From JBMOUD01 sp049319665 (lineage in GTDB: Bacteria > Pseudomonadota > Gammaproteobacteria > Enterobacterales > Enterobacteriaceae): DNA of 64,000 nt. The stretch is taken from positions 62,001-126,000 of the forward strand of contig NZ_JBMOUD010000002.1 in the NCBI RefSeq assembly GCF_049319665.1. The letters run 5' to 3'. This document shows positions 43,130 to 52,653 of this stretch, one piece after another. Position 1 is the stretch's first letter. Every line of letters starts with the position of its first letter. The translations under genes were made by a program, and so were the position numbers. Under the pieces are notes generated by a model. The model worked only from the letters and a program-made list of their open reading frames with translations, did no database searches and was not told the origin of the DNA.

Positions 43130-43330
43130 TATACCCGTCATACTTCAAGTTGCAGGGGTGTTGGCTGCTCTTGTTCGCCCCAGTCACTTAGTTATCTAAG
43201 CTCCTGGGGACTATGAGCCTCTTCCCTGAGGCTCAGCCTAACGGCCCAGCGCAAGCGCTGTTCAAATCGGTTCCTGACCGATTTGTCTCTCGATTGCCGC
43301 CTACCTGCATATTGACGTTTCTTGGGTATA
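43130..43330. repeat. ERIC element with a 74-bp internal insertion
   Basis: Ends TATACCCGTCATAC and TTGGGTATA; the core CCCAGTCACTTAGTTATC and AAGCTCCTGGGGACT is the classic ERIC signature. Compared with the 127-bp copy at 57994 it carries 74 extra bp after GGGGACT, containing three successive hairpins (GAGCCTC/GAGGCTC, CAGCGC/GCGCTG, AAATCGGT/ACCGATTT). Confidence 0.88.
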
Positions 43331-43334
43331 GCTA

Positions 43335-44594
43335 TTATTTGGCGGCGTGCTCGTTATGCGCGCGTTCGATCTCTTCGGCCAGGACTTTAACGCCTTGTTC
43401 GATAAGCGCTTCATCCGGCACATAGTTCATACGCATGCACTGGTGAGTATGCGGCCAAGGATGCTCAAGACCTGGGAAGAAGTAGTGGCCTGGTACCATC
43501 AATACGCCGCGTTGTTTTAAGCGCTGGTACAAGATTTCAGTGCTGATCGGCAGGTCTTTAAACCATAACCAGAGGAAAATCGCCCCCTCTGGTTTATGGA
43601 TCAGACAGCGGTCTTCTGGCAGATAGCGGCGCAACGTAGCAATCGTCTGTTTTACGCGCTGCAAATAGAAAGGCTTGATGACGTCCTCCGACAGACGCAA
43701 TAAATCACCACGCTCAATCATTTCATTGGCGATTGCCGGTCCGGTACTTCCCGGAGACAGACTGATGATGCCGTTCATATTGGTAATCGCAGTAATGATT
43801 TTCTCATCGGCGATAACAATACCGCAGCGTGAACCCGGTAGGCCTAATTTTGACAGGCTCATGCATAAAATAGTGTTGGCATTCCACAGCGGTGTCGCTT
43901 CACTAAAGATGATGCCAGGGAAGGGAACACCATAGGCATTATCAATCAGTAACGGCACATTGTGTTGTTGAGCCAATGCATCTAAACGGATGAGTTCTTC
44001 ATCGGTTATCACGTTGCCGGTGGGGTTCGTCGGCCGTGAGACGCAAATCAGGCCAATATCTTCGCCGATATGTAAGTGGTCAAAATCAACGTGATATTTA
44101 AACTGGCCCTCTGGCAGCAGTTCGATATTAGGTTTGGCGGAAACAAACAGGTCTTCGTCGAGTCCTGCATCGGCATAGCCCAGATATTCTGGTGCCAGCG
44201 GGAACAGAACTTTGCGCGAGGTACCGTCGGCACGCTGACCGGCAAACAGGTTAAATAGGTAGAAGAAGGCACTTTGGCTACCATTGGTCAGCGCAATGTT
44301 TTTTGCGTCAACCTCCCAGCCCAATTCTTTACTCAGCAGTTTGGCCAATGAATGGCGCAACACATCTTTGCCTTGCGGGCCGTCGTAATTACACAATGCT
44401 TCGGTGAGTTTGCCCTCTTCCAGCATTTCCCCGAGTAGCTGCTGAAAATACGCTTTCATAGCAGGGATCTGGGCTGGATTGCCACCACCGAGCATCACTG
44501 CACCAGGTGTACGCAAGCCTTCATTTAAATCGTCCATTAAGCGAGTAATACCGGTATATCGGGTAAATTTATCGCCGAAAGCAGAGAATGTCAT
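43335..44594 (-). CDS. avtA: Valine-pyruvate aminotransferase AvtA
   Basis: PLP enzyme exchanging amino groups between valine (or alanine) and the keto acids. 419 residues, readily aligned with E. coli AvtA: MLGGGNPAQIP, NYDGPQGK, NGSQSAFFYLFNLFAG, SRPTNPTGN, the PLP-Lys in CMSLSKLGLPGSRCG, and MRMNYV with the carboxylate-binding Arg. It is convergent with ibpB and no clear Shine-Dalgarno is seen. Confidence 0.95.
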   Translation of the reverse strand: MTFSAFGDKFTRYTGITRLMDDLNEGLRTPGAVMLGGGNPAQIPAMKAYFQQLLGEMLEEGKLTEALCNYDGPQGKDVLRHSLAKLLSKELGWEVDAKNIALTNGSQSAFFYLFNLFAGQRADGTSRKVLFPLAPEYLGYADAGLDEDLFVSAKPNIELLPEGQFKYHVDFDHLHIGEDIGLICVSRPTNPTGNVITDEELIRLDALAQQHNVPLLIDNAYGVPFPGIIFSEATPLWNANTILCMSLSKLGLPGSRCGIVIADEKIITAITNMNGIISLSPGSTGPAIANEMIERGDLLRLSEDVIKPFYLQRVKQTIATLRRYLPEDRCLIHKPEGAIFLWLWFKDLPISTEILYQRLKQRGVLMVPGHYFFPGLEHPWPHTHQCMRMNYVPDEALIEQGVKVLAEEIERAHNEHAAK

Positions 44595-44785
44595 AAGTCA
44601 CTGTGTATGTTATCGGAATGTGGCGTTCACCATAACGCACTGAGTTAGTGCAGTGCAATCGTAGTACGGTGACTTGTTATTTTTATGTCGTTATTGCTTT
44701 AGTCCATTGGAGGCTGAGGCGGACATCCTTGCCCGCTCAGTACTCTTTATTCCGCTCAATACTTTCTATTAACTTCTTCTTAATA

Positions 44786-45763
44786 CTATTTTTTTAGCAC
44801 TTCTGGGTTTACACAAAACTCTTTCACTTCGCCGGTCAACGCCGCAATCAGGTTGTCTACTGCGCATGCGGCCATCGCATAGCGGGTTTCATGCGTTGCG
44901 GAGCCAACGTGCGGTAGTGCTACCACGTTTGGCATTTTCAGAAGAGGTGAATCTTTAGCGACCGGTTCTTGTTCAAATACGTCCAAACCGGCGGCGTGGA
45001 TAGTGCCGTTTTGCAGGGCAGCGATCAGCGCCTGCTCATCGATAACCGGTCCGCGACCTGCGCTGATCAAAATAGCGCTAGATTTCATCTTGGCAAATTG
45101 CTCTTTGCCGATCAGATGGAAAGTTTCATCACTCATTGGCAAGATCACACAGACGTAATCAGACTCTTGCAGCAAGGTATCCAAATCGCATTTACGTGCA
45201 CCGAATCGGGTTTCCGCTTCTTTATGTTGGCTGCGGGCATTATAAAGAATCGGCATATCAAAGCCGAAGTGCGCGCGTTGCGCCACCGCCAGACCAATGC
45301 GGCCCATGCCAACAATGCCCAGCGTTTTATGATGAATATCGACGCCAAACCAGCTTTCACCTACGTTTTCATTCCATTCGCCATTTTTAACCCGATTAGC
45401 TACCTCTACCACGCGGCGAGCAGTAGAGAGTACCAGCGCCATAACGGTATCAGCGACGGTGTCTGTCAGCGCGGTCGGTGTATGCATCAATGGGATAGCG
45501 CGGCGAGTCAGTTCTTTAACATCAAAGTTATCGTAACCGACGGAAATGGTTGATACGCCGCGCAGGTTCGGCGCATGGTCAAGCAGCGCTTTATTAATGG
45601 CTCCACCGGAACCTAGCAACCCTTCGGCTTGCTGCAAAGCTTCTAATACCTGCGGACGATTTTCCTCGGTGATCCCATCGAACTCGACAATAGAGAAACG
45701 TTGCTCCAGGCGTTTATGTAGATCGGCAGGAAGTTTTTTATACAAAACAATAGACGGCTTCAT
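44786..45763 (-). CDS. ghrB: Glyoxylate/hydroxypyruvate/2-ketoaldonate reductase GhrB
   Basis: NAD(P)H-dependent D-2-hydroxyacid dehydrogenase, 325 residues. It has the nucleotide loop GIVGMGRIG and catalytic Arg (SAGRGP), Glu (FEQEP) and His (LPHVGSATHE). In E. coli GhrB also reduces 2-ketogluconate to gluconate. GGAG precedes the ATG. The gene follows a kguE-like gene in the same direction, about 40 bp apart, which suggests the ketogluconate role here. Confidence 0.93.
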   Translation of the reverse strand: MKPSIVLYKKLPADLHKRLEQRFSIVEFDGITEENRPQVLEALQQAEGLLGSGGAINKALLDHAPNLRGVSTISVGYDNFDVKELTRRAIPLMHTPTALTDTVADTVMALVLSTARRVVEVANRVKNGEWNENVGESWFGVDIHHKTLGIVGMGRIGLAVAQRAHFGFDMPILYNARSQHKEAETRFGARKCDLDTLLQESDYVCVILPMSDETFHLIGKEQFAKMKSSAILISAGRGPVIDEQALIAALQNGTIHAAGLDVFEQEPVAKDSPLLKMPNVVALPHVGSATHETRYAMAACAVDNLIAALTGEVKEFCVNPEVLKK

Positions 45764-45803
45764 GACTTACTCCAGTAAGCTAATAGGGATAACAACGGTG
45801 GCA

Positions 45804-46580
45804 TCACCGTGCATCATGGCGTAATAGGTCAACGTAGTGACGAGTGATGGCGGTCAAGTCTTCGCCCTCTAGTGGAAATTCAATACCACGCGCTACATTA
45901 CCAGGTAAAGCGGCGAGTACTTGCTGCCAGCTTCCATCGCTGTCATCCAATGCGACGGCATGGAGCTTGCCATTTTTGCGATGAGCCGCTTTGACATGAA
46001 CATAGCCAACGTGTTTGGCCAAGCGCGTCGCTGCGGCGAGAGGGTCTTGACCCACCCAGAGCCAGTTAGCCATATCAAACGTCATCGACACTGGCAGATG
46101 CGAGGCTTCAGCGGCATAGAAGAAGGCATTGAGCAGCGAAAGAATGCCGCAGTCAGAAGTCTGGTCGTTCTCAACTACGACGTCGAGGTGTGGATAGCGC
46201 TCTAACAATACTTTCAGCGGGGTTAAGTCTTCCCCTACGCTGAAATAGCCCAAAGCGACTTTTAATTTTCGTGCGCCTAGTTGATGAGCCTCTGATAAGA
46301 AGCGTGGCAGATTGGGGTTTACCTCGCCTCCAGCGACAAACAGTAACTCGGGAACGGAATAAAACGAGAATAACTGATGTTCTCTGATTTGCGATCGCAA
46401 TATTTCTAGTTGGTCTATTTCCGCATCAGTCATCAGCTCACGACGTATCTCAATGCCCTCAGCACCTGACTGCGCGACAATGGGTAATAACGCCTTTTGT
46501 CCGCCAAGCTCTCGAACCTTATCCTGTCCATAGGCCGCTGCAACCACAACGATTTCCGCTACATCAGGTTTATTGTTCAT
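45804..46580 (-). CDS. KguE-like sugar epimerase/isomerase (xylose isomerase TIM-barrel family)
   Basis: 258 residues from ATG 46580; AGGA lies 8 bp upstream, better than ATG 46586. The sequence has AYGQDKVRELGGQ, VVVENDQTSDCG, MTFDMANWLWVGQDP, YVHVKAA and IEFPLEGEDL, a pattern that I associate with KguE of the Pseudomonas 2-ketogluconate operon. The exact reaction of KguE is not settled. It is flanked by a LacI regulator and ghrB, which supports a role in ketoaldonate catabolism. No kguK kinase or kguT transporter is adjacent. Confidence 0.75.
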   Translation of the reverse strand: MNNKPDVAEIVVVAAAYGQDKVRELGGQKALLPIVAQSGAEGIEIRRELMTDAEIDQLEILRSQIREHQLFSFYSVPELLFVAGGEVNPNLPRFLSEAHQLGARKLKVALGYFSVGEDLTPLKVLLERYPHLDVVVENDQTSDCGILSLLNAFFYAAEASHLPVSMTFDMANWLWVGQDPLAAATRLAKHVGYVHVKAAHRKNGKLHAVALDDSDGSWQQVLAALPGNVARGIEFPLEGEDLTAITRHYVDLLRHDAR

Positions 46581-46661
46581 ACGCATTTTCCTATAAGAAC
46601 TCGTCTTAAGCCTACCCATTAGCGCTATTTAATTTGCGCTTTAACAACCGTTATTACGGTA

Positions 46662-46679
46662 TATGGAACCGGTACCATA
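46662..46679. promoter_or_regulatory. LacI-family operator upstream of kguE-like/ghrB
   Basis: TATGGAACCGGTACCATA, an 18-bp palindrome with one non-matching pair and the central CG of LacI-family sites. It resembles the PtxS site TGAAACCGGTTTCA of pseudomonads. It lies between the repressor gene and the kguE-like start. Confidence 0.75.
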
Positions 46680-46800
46680 AAGAAGTCTAGCGATGAAAAA
46701 ACATGATCTTGCTCACGAACAACCGCAACATTCTTTGGCACGCATAACATCAATGATTTTAATGTATCAATGTATGGAGCGGGCCTGTACGAGTAGCGGT

Positions 46801-47835
46801 TTATAAGGTGCGGGTTGAACCGCGGATCACCAGTTCACCTGAGAAAGTATGTTCACGAATAGGCGCGTTGTTACCCTGAATACGTTCTACCAGTTGGCCG
46901 AGTGCGGTGCGGCCCATTTGATAAGTCGGCTGGCGTAATGTCGTGATACCAACGCCTGCCAATTCCGCCCATTCCAGATCATCAAAACCTACCAGGCCAA
47001 TATCTTTGCCCCATTCTAGGCCAATGCGCGACATCGCTTTGGCGATGAGCAATGTGAGAGCACCATTAACTGAAATCACCGCTTTACGTTTATAAGGGTG
47101 GCGAGCAACAAATTCACGTAGCACTCTTTCCAACTCAACGCTGTCGGTTAGCAGCACCTCGGCCTGTTCGGCTGTTTTATCCGCATGGCGCTGCATACAT
47201 TTTAAAAAAGTGTGCAGGCGATCAAAGCGAGTATTCACAGTGATCGGTTCGCTTAAAAACAGGACTGCCTCAAACCCTTGCTCCAACAAATGGTGGGTTA
47301 CTTCTGTTGTGGCTTTGGCATTATCCAGCCCGACCATATCACAGCTAAAATGCGCGACTTTACGGTCGATCAATACCATCGGCATCGCCGCTTGTTGCAG
47401 TGTGGAGATTGCATCTTCACGCATACCAACCGCATTTACCACGATGCCATCGACACGATAACTGCTCATTAATTGCAGATAATGTTGTTCCTGATGCAGC
47501 TCATTATTGGTATTACAGACCAATAACGTTAAGCCTTGTTCACGGCAGGCTTCTTCTACGCCGCGCATCACTTGAACTGAATAAGGGTTGGTTATATCGG
47601 CAATGATTAAGCCAATCAGACGAGTCTGACCACTTTTTAGGCTGCGAGCCATTTGGCTAGGTTGATAGTTGAGTAGGGAGATAGCCCGTTCAATCCGAGC
47701 TTTCAGGGCGTCAGACAGCAAATGCTGTTCCCCGTTTAAATAACGGGAAATACTGGTTTTTCCGGTTTTAGCCGCGCTCGCTACGTCTTTGATCGTGGCG
47801 CGTGTCGCTGGAACTGACCCCGTATTTTTACTCAC
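46801..47835 (-). CDS. LacI-family transcriptional repressor, PtxS-like
   Basis: 344 residues: N-terminal helix-turn-helix (TIKDVASAAKTGKTSISRYLNG), the hinge helix (YQPSQMARSLKSG) and a periplasmic-binding-like effector domain (IGLIIADITNPYSVQVMRGVEE, VGFDDLEWAEL). GTG start with a GAGG site. Context with the kguE-like gene and ghrB, and the adjacent operator, suggest it responds to 2-ketogluconate or its phosphate, as PtxS does. Confidence 0.88.
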   Translation of the reverse strand: MSKNTGSVPATRATIKDVASAAKTGKTSISRYLNGEQHLLSDALKARIERAISLLNYQPSQMARSLKSGQTRLIGLIIADITNPYSVQVMRGVEEACREQGLTLLVCNTNNELHQEQHYLQLMSSYRVDGIVVNAVGMREDAISTLQQAAMPMVLIDRKVAHFSCDMVGLDNAKATTEVTHHLLEQGFEAVLFLSEPITVNTRFDRLHTFLKCMQRHADKTAEQAEVLLTDSVELERVLREFVARHPYKRKAVISVNGALTLLIAKAMSRIGLEWGKDIGLVGFDDLEWAELAGVGITTLRQPTYQMGRTALGQLVERIQGNNAPIREHTFSGELVIRGSTRTL

Positions 47836-47929
47836 TTTCCATCCTCGTTTGTACTTTGTGCTCAGGAGACTAGCACACAGGATGTTGTGGCTGCATTAGT
47901 GGGTGAGTTTTTCGGGAGATAACGCAAGG

Positions 47930-47959
47930 TTGGCTAAAGCGTTATCACGCTTTAGCCAA
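47930..47959 (-). terminator. Stem-loop after yiaD
   Basis: TTGGCTAAAGCG (47930-47941), loop TTATCA, CGCTTTAGCCAA (47948-47959): 12 perfect pairs. No T-run, but it is placed where the yiaD message should end, 13 bp past the stop. Confidence 0.65.
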
Positions 47960-47971
47960 TGATGGGCAAAC

Positions 47972-48634
47972 TTACTGCAGCGGGCTAAGCGTAATCTCAA
48001 CGCGGCGGTTTTGTGCTTTGCCTTCGGCGGTGCTGTTAGAGGCGATCGGATTATCCGGGCCAGCGCCTGAGGTGTGAACACGGCTGCCGTCGACGCCTTG
48101 GGTGATCAGTGCGCTACCTACGCCATCGGCACGTTGCTGTGACAGACGCATGTTCAGATCGCGAGTACCGGTGCTATCGGTGTAGCCGATAATGTTAACA
48201 GCGGTTTTCGGATACTCTTTCAGCACCATTGCGACACCGGTCAAGGTATTCGCACCAGCAGGCTTCAAGGTACTGCTGCTGCTATCAAAGGTCACATTAT
48301 TCGGCATGTTTAACACGATATTGTCGCCCTGACGAGTGACGCTAACACCGGTGCCTTTCATTTTGTCACGCAGTTTAGACTCCTGCACATCCATGTAATA
48401 ACCCGCACCACCACCTAATGCGGCGCCGGCTGCAGCACCAATCAAGGCACCTTTGCCGCGATCGTGTTTCGATGAAGATAACATGCCGACGCCTGCGCCC
48501 AGCACGGCTCCAAGTCCTGCACCAATGCCGGATTTGCCCGCTTCAGATTCTCCGGTATAAGGATTGGTAGTACAGGCTGATAATCCCATAGTGATACACA
48601 GTGCACTGGCAACAACCAAAATACGTTTACTCAT
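47972..48634 (-). CDS. yiaD: OmpA-family lipoprotein YiaD
   Basis: 220 residues. Lipobox LSAC (Cys21), a glycine-zipper segment (GIGAGLGAVLGAGVGML, GAAAGAALGGGAGYYM) and a C-terminal OmpA peptidoglycan-binding domain (VNIIGYTDSTGTRDLNMRLSQQRA, NRRVEI). Outer-membrane lipoprotein tied to peptidoglycan; in E. coli a multicopy suppressor of BamD defects. Confidence 0.95.
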   Translation of the reverse strand: MSKRILVVASALCITMGLSACTTNPYTGESEAGKSGIGAGLGAVLGAGVGMLSSSKHDRGKGALIGAAAGAALGGGAGYYMDVQESKLRDKMKGTGVSVTRQGDNIVLNMPNNVTFDSSSSTLKPAGANTLTGVAMVLKEYPKTAVNIIGYTDSTGTRDLNMRLSQQRADGVGSALITQGVDGSRVHTSGAGPDNPIASNSTAEGKAQNRRVEITLSPLQ

Positions 48635-48924
48635 TTATTCTTATTTCCTCTAGATAATTTCTGCTGGGGCAATCGCTTGAACGTTGCGTAACATCCACAA
48701 CGTGGTCATCACAGAATCTGCGAATTATGACCTGAGACAGAAAAAAATGTTCCGTACAAAAAGGTGTCAAAACATAAAGAATTGCAACGCAGCGACAAGT
48801 ATAACTAGCGCAACTACAGCATAAACAGCTGCCTCGGTGCTCTTTATGCGAGAAATGCGCAAACTAAGCACTAAGACAAATCTGTCTTATTTATGGGCTT
48901 GACGGTTTGTTTATTTTTGCTGAT

Positions 48925-49422
48925 TTAGCGCGCGTTTTGCCAACGCATAACCCAGGTGGGCAGCTTGGTGCCGGGGTGCTGCGTCTCTTTTACGACGCTA
49001 AAATTTTCTTTGTGATAAAAAGCAACCGCGCGGAAATTTTGCTGATAAACCTCGAGCAGCAGGGAAGGGTAATGGTATTTCACTTCGGCCATCAACTGTT
49101 GGGCAACGCCTTGCCCATATACGGATTTTTCGACAAACAGCGCGGCGACAAACTGGGAATTAAGCAGGCTGATAAAACCGATGAGCTTGCCACTTTCTTG
49201 ATGGCAAGCTACCCAAGTATTAGCTGACGATACGAGGGTATCTCGCACCATGGCTGCACTTTCAAACCAATAGGTCGCGGCAATAAACGGATGTGCATCA
49301 ATAGATGCCTGCAGCCACAACAACATCAGTGGTTCTATATCAGCAGGCTGTACCGGGCGTATCACATGTGGAAAAGTAATATGTGATACGCCCGCTGGCG
49401 TAACAGCCTTTGGCTTACTCAT
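48925..49422 (-). CDS. yiaC: GNAT acetyltransferase YiaC
   Basis: 165 residues from ATG 49422, which overlaps the tag stop by one base (TAATG), so the two are coupled. It has the GNAT acetyl-CoA loop (VYGQGVAQQL) and the tail block LLLEVYQQNFRAVAFYHKENF, matching E. coli YiaC, reported as a lysine acetyltransferase. It has about 20 extra residues at the N-terminus compared with E. coli. Confidence 0.88.
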   Translation of the reverse strand: MSKPKAVTPAGVSHITFPHVIRPVQPADIEPLMLLWLQASIDAHPFIAATYWFESAAMVRDTLVSSANTWVACHQESGKLIGFISLLNSQFVAALFVEKSVYGQGVAQQLMAEVKYHYPSLLLEVYQQNFRAVAFYHKENFSVVKETQHPGTKLPTWVMRWQNAR

Positions 49423-49973
49423 TATTGATGGCTGCTGCAATAAGTTTGATGATCGTTCACCATGCCGCTGGCCTGCATAAAGGCATAGCAGATTGTTGAA
49501 CCGATAAATTTAAATCCGCGCTTCTTTAGCGCCTTGGACAGTGCGTCCGAGAGCTCAGTTTTAGCCGGAACTTCTTCAGGGCTGCGTGGGCGATTAATGA
49601 GTGGTTGATGATTGACAAATTGCCAGACGAACTGGGCAAAATCTTCACCGGAAGCTTCCATTGCTAAATAGGCGCGGGCATTGCTGATGATGGCCTCAAT
49701 CTTTCCTCTATGGCGAATAATCCCGCTTTCCAACACCAGTGTATCAACATCCTGTCCGGTCATCTGGGCAACACGTTGTGGATCAAACTGGTGGAAACAG
49801 CGACGATAATTCTCCCGCTTTTTAAGCACGGTAATCCACGACAGCCCGGCTTGTTGGCCTTCCAGGCAGAGCATTTCAAACAATTCGCGGCCATTTTTTA
49901 CCGGTACACCCCATTCTTGGTCGTGATATTCAATATAAATGGGTTCTTCAGATACCCAACTACATCGTGCCAT
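49422..49973 (-). CDS. tag: DNA-3-methyladenine glycosylase I
   Basis: Removes 3-methyladenine from alkylated DNA. 183 residues: MARCSWV (Cys4), YHDQEWG (His17) and the C-terminal NDHQTYC supply the zinc ligands; LEGQQAGLSWITVLKKRENY is the family signature with the base-recognition Glu and Trp. Upstream AAAGGAAAG. Coupled to yiaC as in E. coli. Confidence 0.96.
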   Translation of the reverse strand: MARCSWVSEEPIYIEYHDQEWGVPVKNGRELFEMLCLEGQQAGLSWITVLKKRENYRRCFHQFDPQRVAQMTGQDVDTLVLESGIIRHRGKIEAIISNARAYLAMEASGEDFAQFVWQFVNHQPLINRPRSPEEVPAKTELSDALSKALKKRGFKFIGSTICYAFMQASGMVNDHQTYCSSHQ

Positions 49974-50952
49974 CAGATGCTTTCCTTTTACCCACTTGAG
50001 CTTGTTTGATTATCTTGTGCTTTCTACTCTGTGATCGCAATACTGCACTAAGTAGAAATATTTACTCATATTAGCAAGTGTTCATATTTACACAGAAGTT
50101 AGGATATATATTTCTTGTTTAAGAATTTTCCTGTTGGAAATTAAATTTGTTATTAGATTTTTTTGGCTATAAAAACAAAATCATATGATGTTAGTCTTTT
50201 GTAAATGAAATGAATGAGGCTTCCTTTATAAGAAAACCAAGGTGTAAATAGTACGACTGTATGATTTATTTTTTCATTATGTACTTTATTTTATTGGTTT
50301 TTATACGGCAACGTTAATCATCTTGGTTAGTTGGTGCATGTGGTATTCTTCTCGGATTATGTCTCTAGTTTTTCCAGGCTACTGAGATGATGCCAAATAT
50401 CGTGATCTAAAGCGGGGAGAATGCGTATTTTGCTGTTATTTAATATCAAGTTAAGCGGTGTGCAGGTATCTCCTCAACAGTAAGTAATAAAATTACTATC
50501 TAAAAATCGCGACTATTATTCCAGAGCTGTATTTTGCAATTTATTGATTTTTATGATTAATTTATTATTTAATTAATGATGTAGATTAAATGCATATAAA
50601 TTAACTTATCGTTTTTTAGGTGGTGATAATCTTTGGTAATATTATTTCAAATTGTTACGTCACGCATGATGCATTATTCTTAACTCAAATAAAGTCTGTT
50701 TCAGTGTTCAGAAATGGATTGAGATGGGGCGAAAAGTGCTTTATCTATATTGATTAACTGAAAATTTATTTCCTTAATCTAGCGGGCTGTTATAGTGTCA
50801 ACATAAGGATTAATGGCATGGCTAGGTCACGGTTGACGGGTATTAGGAAATGTTTTTTAATTTACTAAATTAATTTTCAATGCCGCTTAACGTCATTTGA
50901 CCTTCGATCCATGCACTGGTTTTCATTCATATATTTAGTGGGACCTAATGTT
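49974..50952. other. AT-rich gene-free stretch upstream of the regulator trio
   Basis: About 980 bp with no reading frame I can support. Long A/T runs and low GC suggest H-NS-silenced DNA holding the promoter(s) of the next gene and of tag. No clear hairpin or repeat. Confidence 0.55.
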
Positions 50953-51597
50953 ATGTGTAAAAAGACAACCATCGCTATTTCAGATGACCATCCTCACATC
51001 TTAAATTCGTTGCAACATACCTTTTCTTCGTTGCCTGATTTTGAGGTAACGAATGAATCGAAGTATGGTAACGAATTACTAAAAAGACTAACGGATGATC
51101 CCACCGATATTGCTATAACAGATTTTGCAGTAAGCAATAATGATAGTGCTTTGGATGGATTTGAGAAGATTAAGCAAATTCATGAGCAAGCACCAGGTGT
51201 GAAATTAGTACTGCTAACCTCGCAAAGGAACTCTGCCATTCTCAATAAAGCGTTAGATTATGGCGTTAGTGCGATCGTTAGTAAAGTTGATGATATTGAA
51301 GAAGTTGTTTCTGCCTGCCGCCACGTAGTCGAAGGCGAATCTAGCTATTTATCGCCGACGATACGCGCACTCAGAGATGCCAATCGTGTTGACGGTAATA
51401 AGCGAGCAATATTAACACCTAAAGAAATGGAAGTGGTAAGACTCTTCTCTTCAGGATTCTCCTTGTCAAAAATTGCCGAAAGACAAAATAGGACGATTAG
51501 TACCATATCAACTCAAAAATATAACGCTATGCGTAGGCTCGGTATATCATCGAATACAGAATTGATTCGATATGCTTATAGTCAAGGCCTTATTTAA
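50953..51597 (+). CDS. RcsB-like response regulator 1 (complete receiver)
   Basis: 214 residues from ATG 50953. The receiver domain keeps the acidic pair and HP (DDHPH, 11-15), the phosphoacceptor Asp57 (AITDF), Thr in LLTSQ and a Lys (SKVDD). The C-terminal LuxR/GerE helix-turn-helix reads LTPKEMEVVRLFSSGFSLSKIA, TISTQKYNAMRRLGI, very like RcsB. No histidine kinase is nearby, so the phosphate source is unknown. Start region: GGGA about 10 bp upstream. Confidence 0.88.
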   Translation: MCKKTTIAISDDHPHILNSLQHTFSSLPDFEVTNESKYGNELLKRLTDDPTDIAITDFAVSNNDSALDGFEKIKQIHEQAPGVKLVLLTSQRNSAILNKALDYGVSAIVSKVDDIEEVVSACRHVVEGESSYLSPTIRALRDANRVDGNKRAILTPKEMEVVRLFSSGFSLSKIAERQNRTISTISTQKYNAMRRLGISSNTELIRYAYSQGLI

Positions 51598-51723
51598 TCG
51601 CTAATACCCGATCGCTTATTTTGCTGTCATAGGTGTCTGGGCATCCGTGTTAAATTGTAATGCATGACATTATCATGAGGCGTTTCGCTGATTTTGATTA
51701 ATGTGGCCATATAGCAAGAGTCA

Positions 51724-51821
51724 TTGAAGTTGCATTAAGGCGGCCAGGAAATACGGCTCGATAAACTCGAATTATGTTATTGATTCAGTGGCGAGCATGG
51801 CCAATATAAACGCAACTTCAA
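51724..51821. repeat. Degenerate ERIC-like element between regulators 1 and 2
   Basis: Perfect 10-bp ends TTGAAGTTGC and GCAACTTCAA, with AAGGCGGC inside the left end, as in the other ERIC-type copies. It is 98 bp long with a diverged middle. It fills most of the 314-bp gap between the first two regulator genes. Confidence 0.6.
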
Positions 51822-51911
51822 GTATGATGGATATGGTATTATTTAATCATCCAGCGAACATCATGAGTATTTAAAAAACTTTGCGAACGAATGGCAAGGA
51901 GGCGCTTATCT

Positions 51912-52610
51912 ATGTCTGCTATTAGTACATTTGAACGTTTATCAGTTAAAAATGAAAATATATCTTCTTTTATTAATATGAATAATAAAAGTGAGCATTT
52001 CATTTTAATTAATGAGCAATATTACCCTAATGAAATTGCGATACGCTTATCTTTGCAAAAGTTAGGGTATCAATTACAAGATGTCATCAGCGTTGATAAA
52101 GTTGATAACCTATTACAAGATAATTGTGATTATGTGGATTTAATCATTATTGGTATAAGCAGAAAAGAACCGTCTCTTATTGATAAGCTCCAGCAAATTT
52201 TTAATTTAACCAAAAAGGGAAAGCGTGTTCTGGTGCATTGCCAATCTGGCGAGCGAATGTTTTGGGGACTATTGGTTTCACTAGGCATCAAGGGGGTGAT
52301 TCTGGATTCAGAATCGGAAGAGGAATTTGCTAAGCTTATTTTTAATTTAGTACAGGGAAATGTTGCTTATAGTACTGAGGTGCACAAACTTATCGGTTCC
52401 CAGAGTTATAAGATGCTATCACCTGTTGAAGGGCACCTTATTTTAGATCTTTTATCAGGTAAACGTGTAACAGATATCGCGCGAGTTAATGGCCGGGATG
52501 TGAGAACGGCATCTGCGCAAAAAATCAGTGTAATGAAGCATCTTAACATCCATGATGACGGTGAGTTGTACGCGCTGGGCGGCATGATGACTTGCCATTT
52601 GGGACAATAA
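51912..52610 (+). CDS. RcsB-like regulator 2 (degenerate receiver)
   Basis: 232 residues from ATG 51912; AAGGAGG (51896-51902) is 9 bp upstream, while the ATG at 51891 lies in front of that site. The N-terminal receiver-like domain has lost the acidic pair (INEQYYP) and the phosphoacceptor (IIIGIS, Gly in place of Asp). The helix-turn-helix is LSPVEGHLILDLLSGKRVTDIA ... SAQKISVMKHLNI. Likely phosphorylation-independent or a partner of the neighbours. Confidence 0.82.
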   Translation: MSAISTFERLSVKNENISSFINMNNKSEHFILINEQYYPNEIAIRLSLQKLGYQLQDVISVDKVDNLLQDNCDYVDLIIIGISRKEPSLIDKLQQIFNLTKKGKRVLVHCQSGERMFWGLLVSLGIKGVILDSESEEEFAKLIFNLVQGNVAYSTEVHKLIGSQSYKMLSPVEGHLILDLLSGKRVTDIARVNGRDVRTASAQKISVMKHLNIHDDGELYALGGMMTCHLGQ

Positions 52611-52653
52611 GAGAAACGCTTTTATCGGATAGTTTTGTTCTGGTAGGCAAGCT

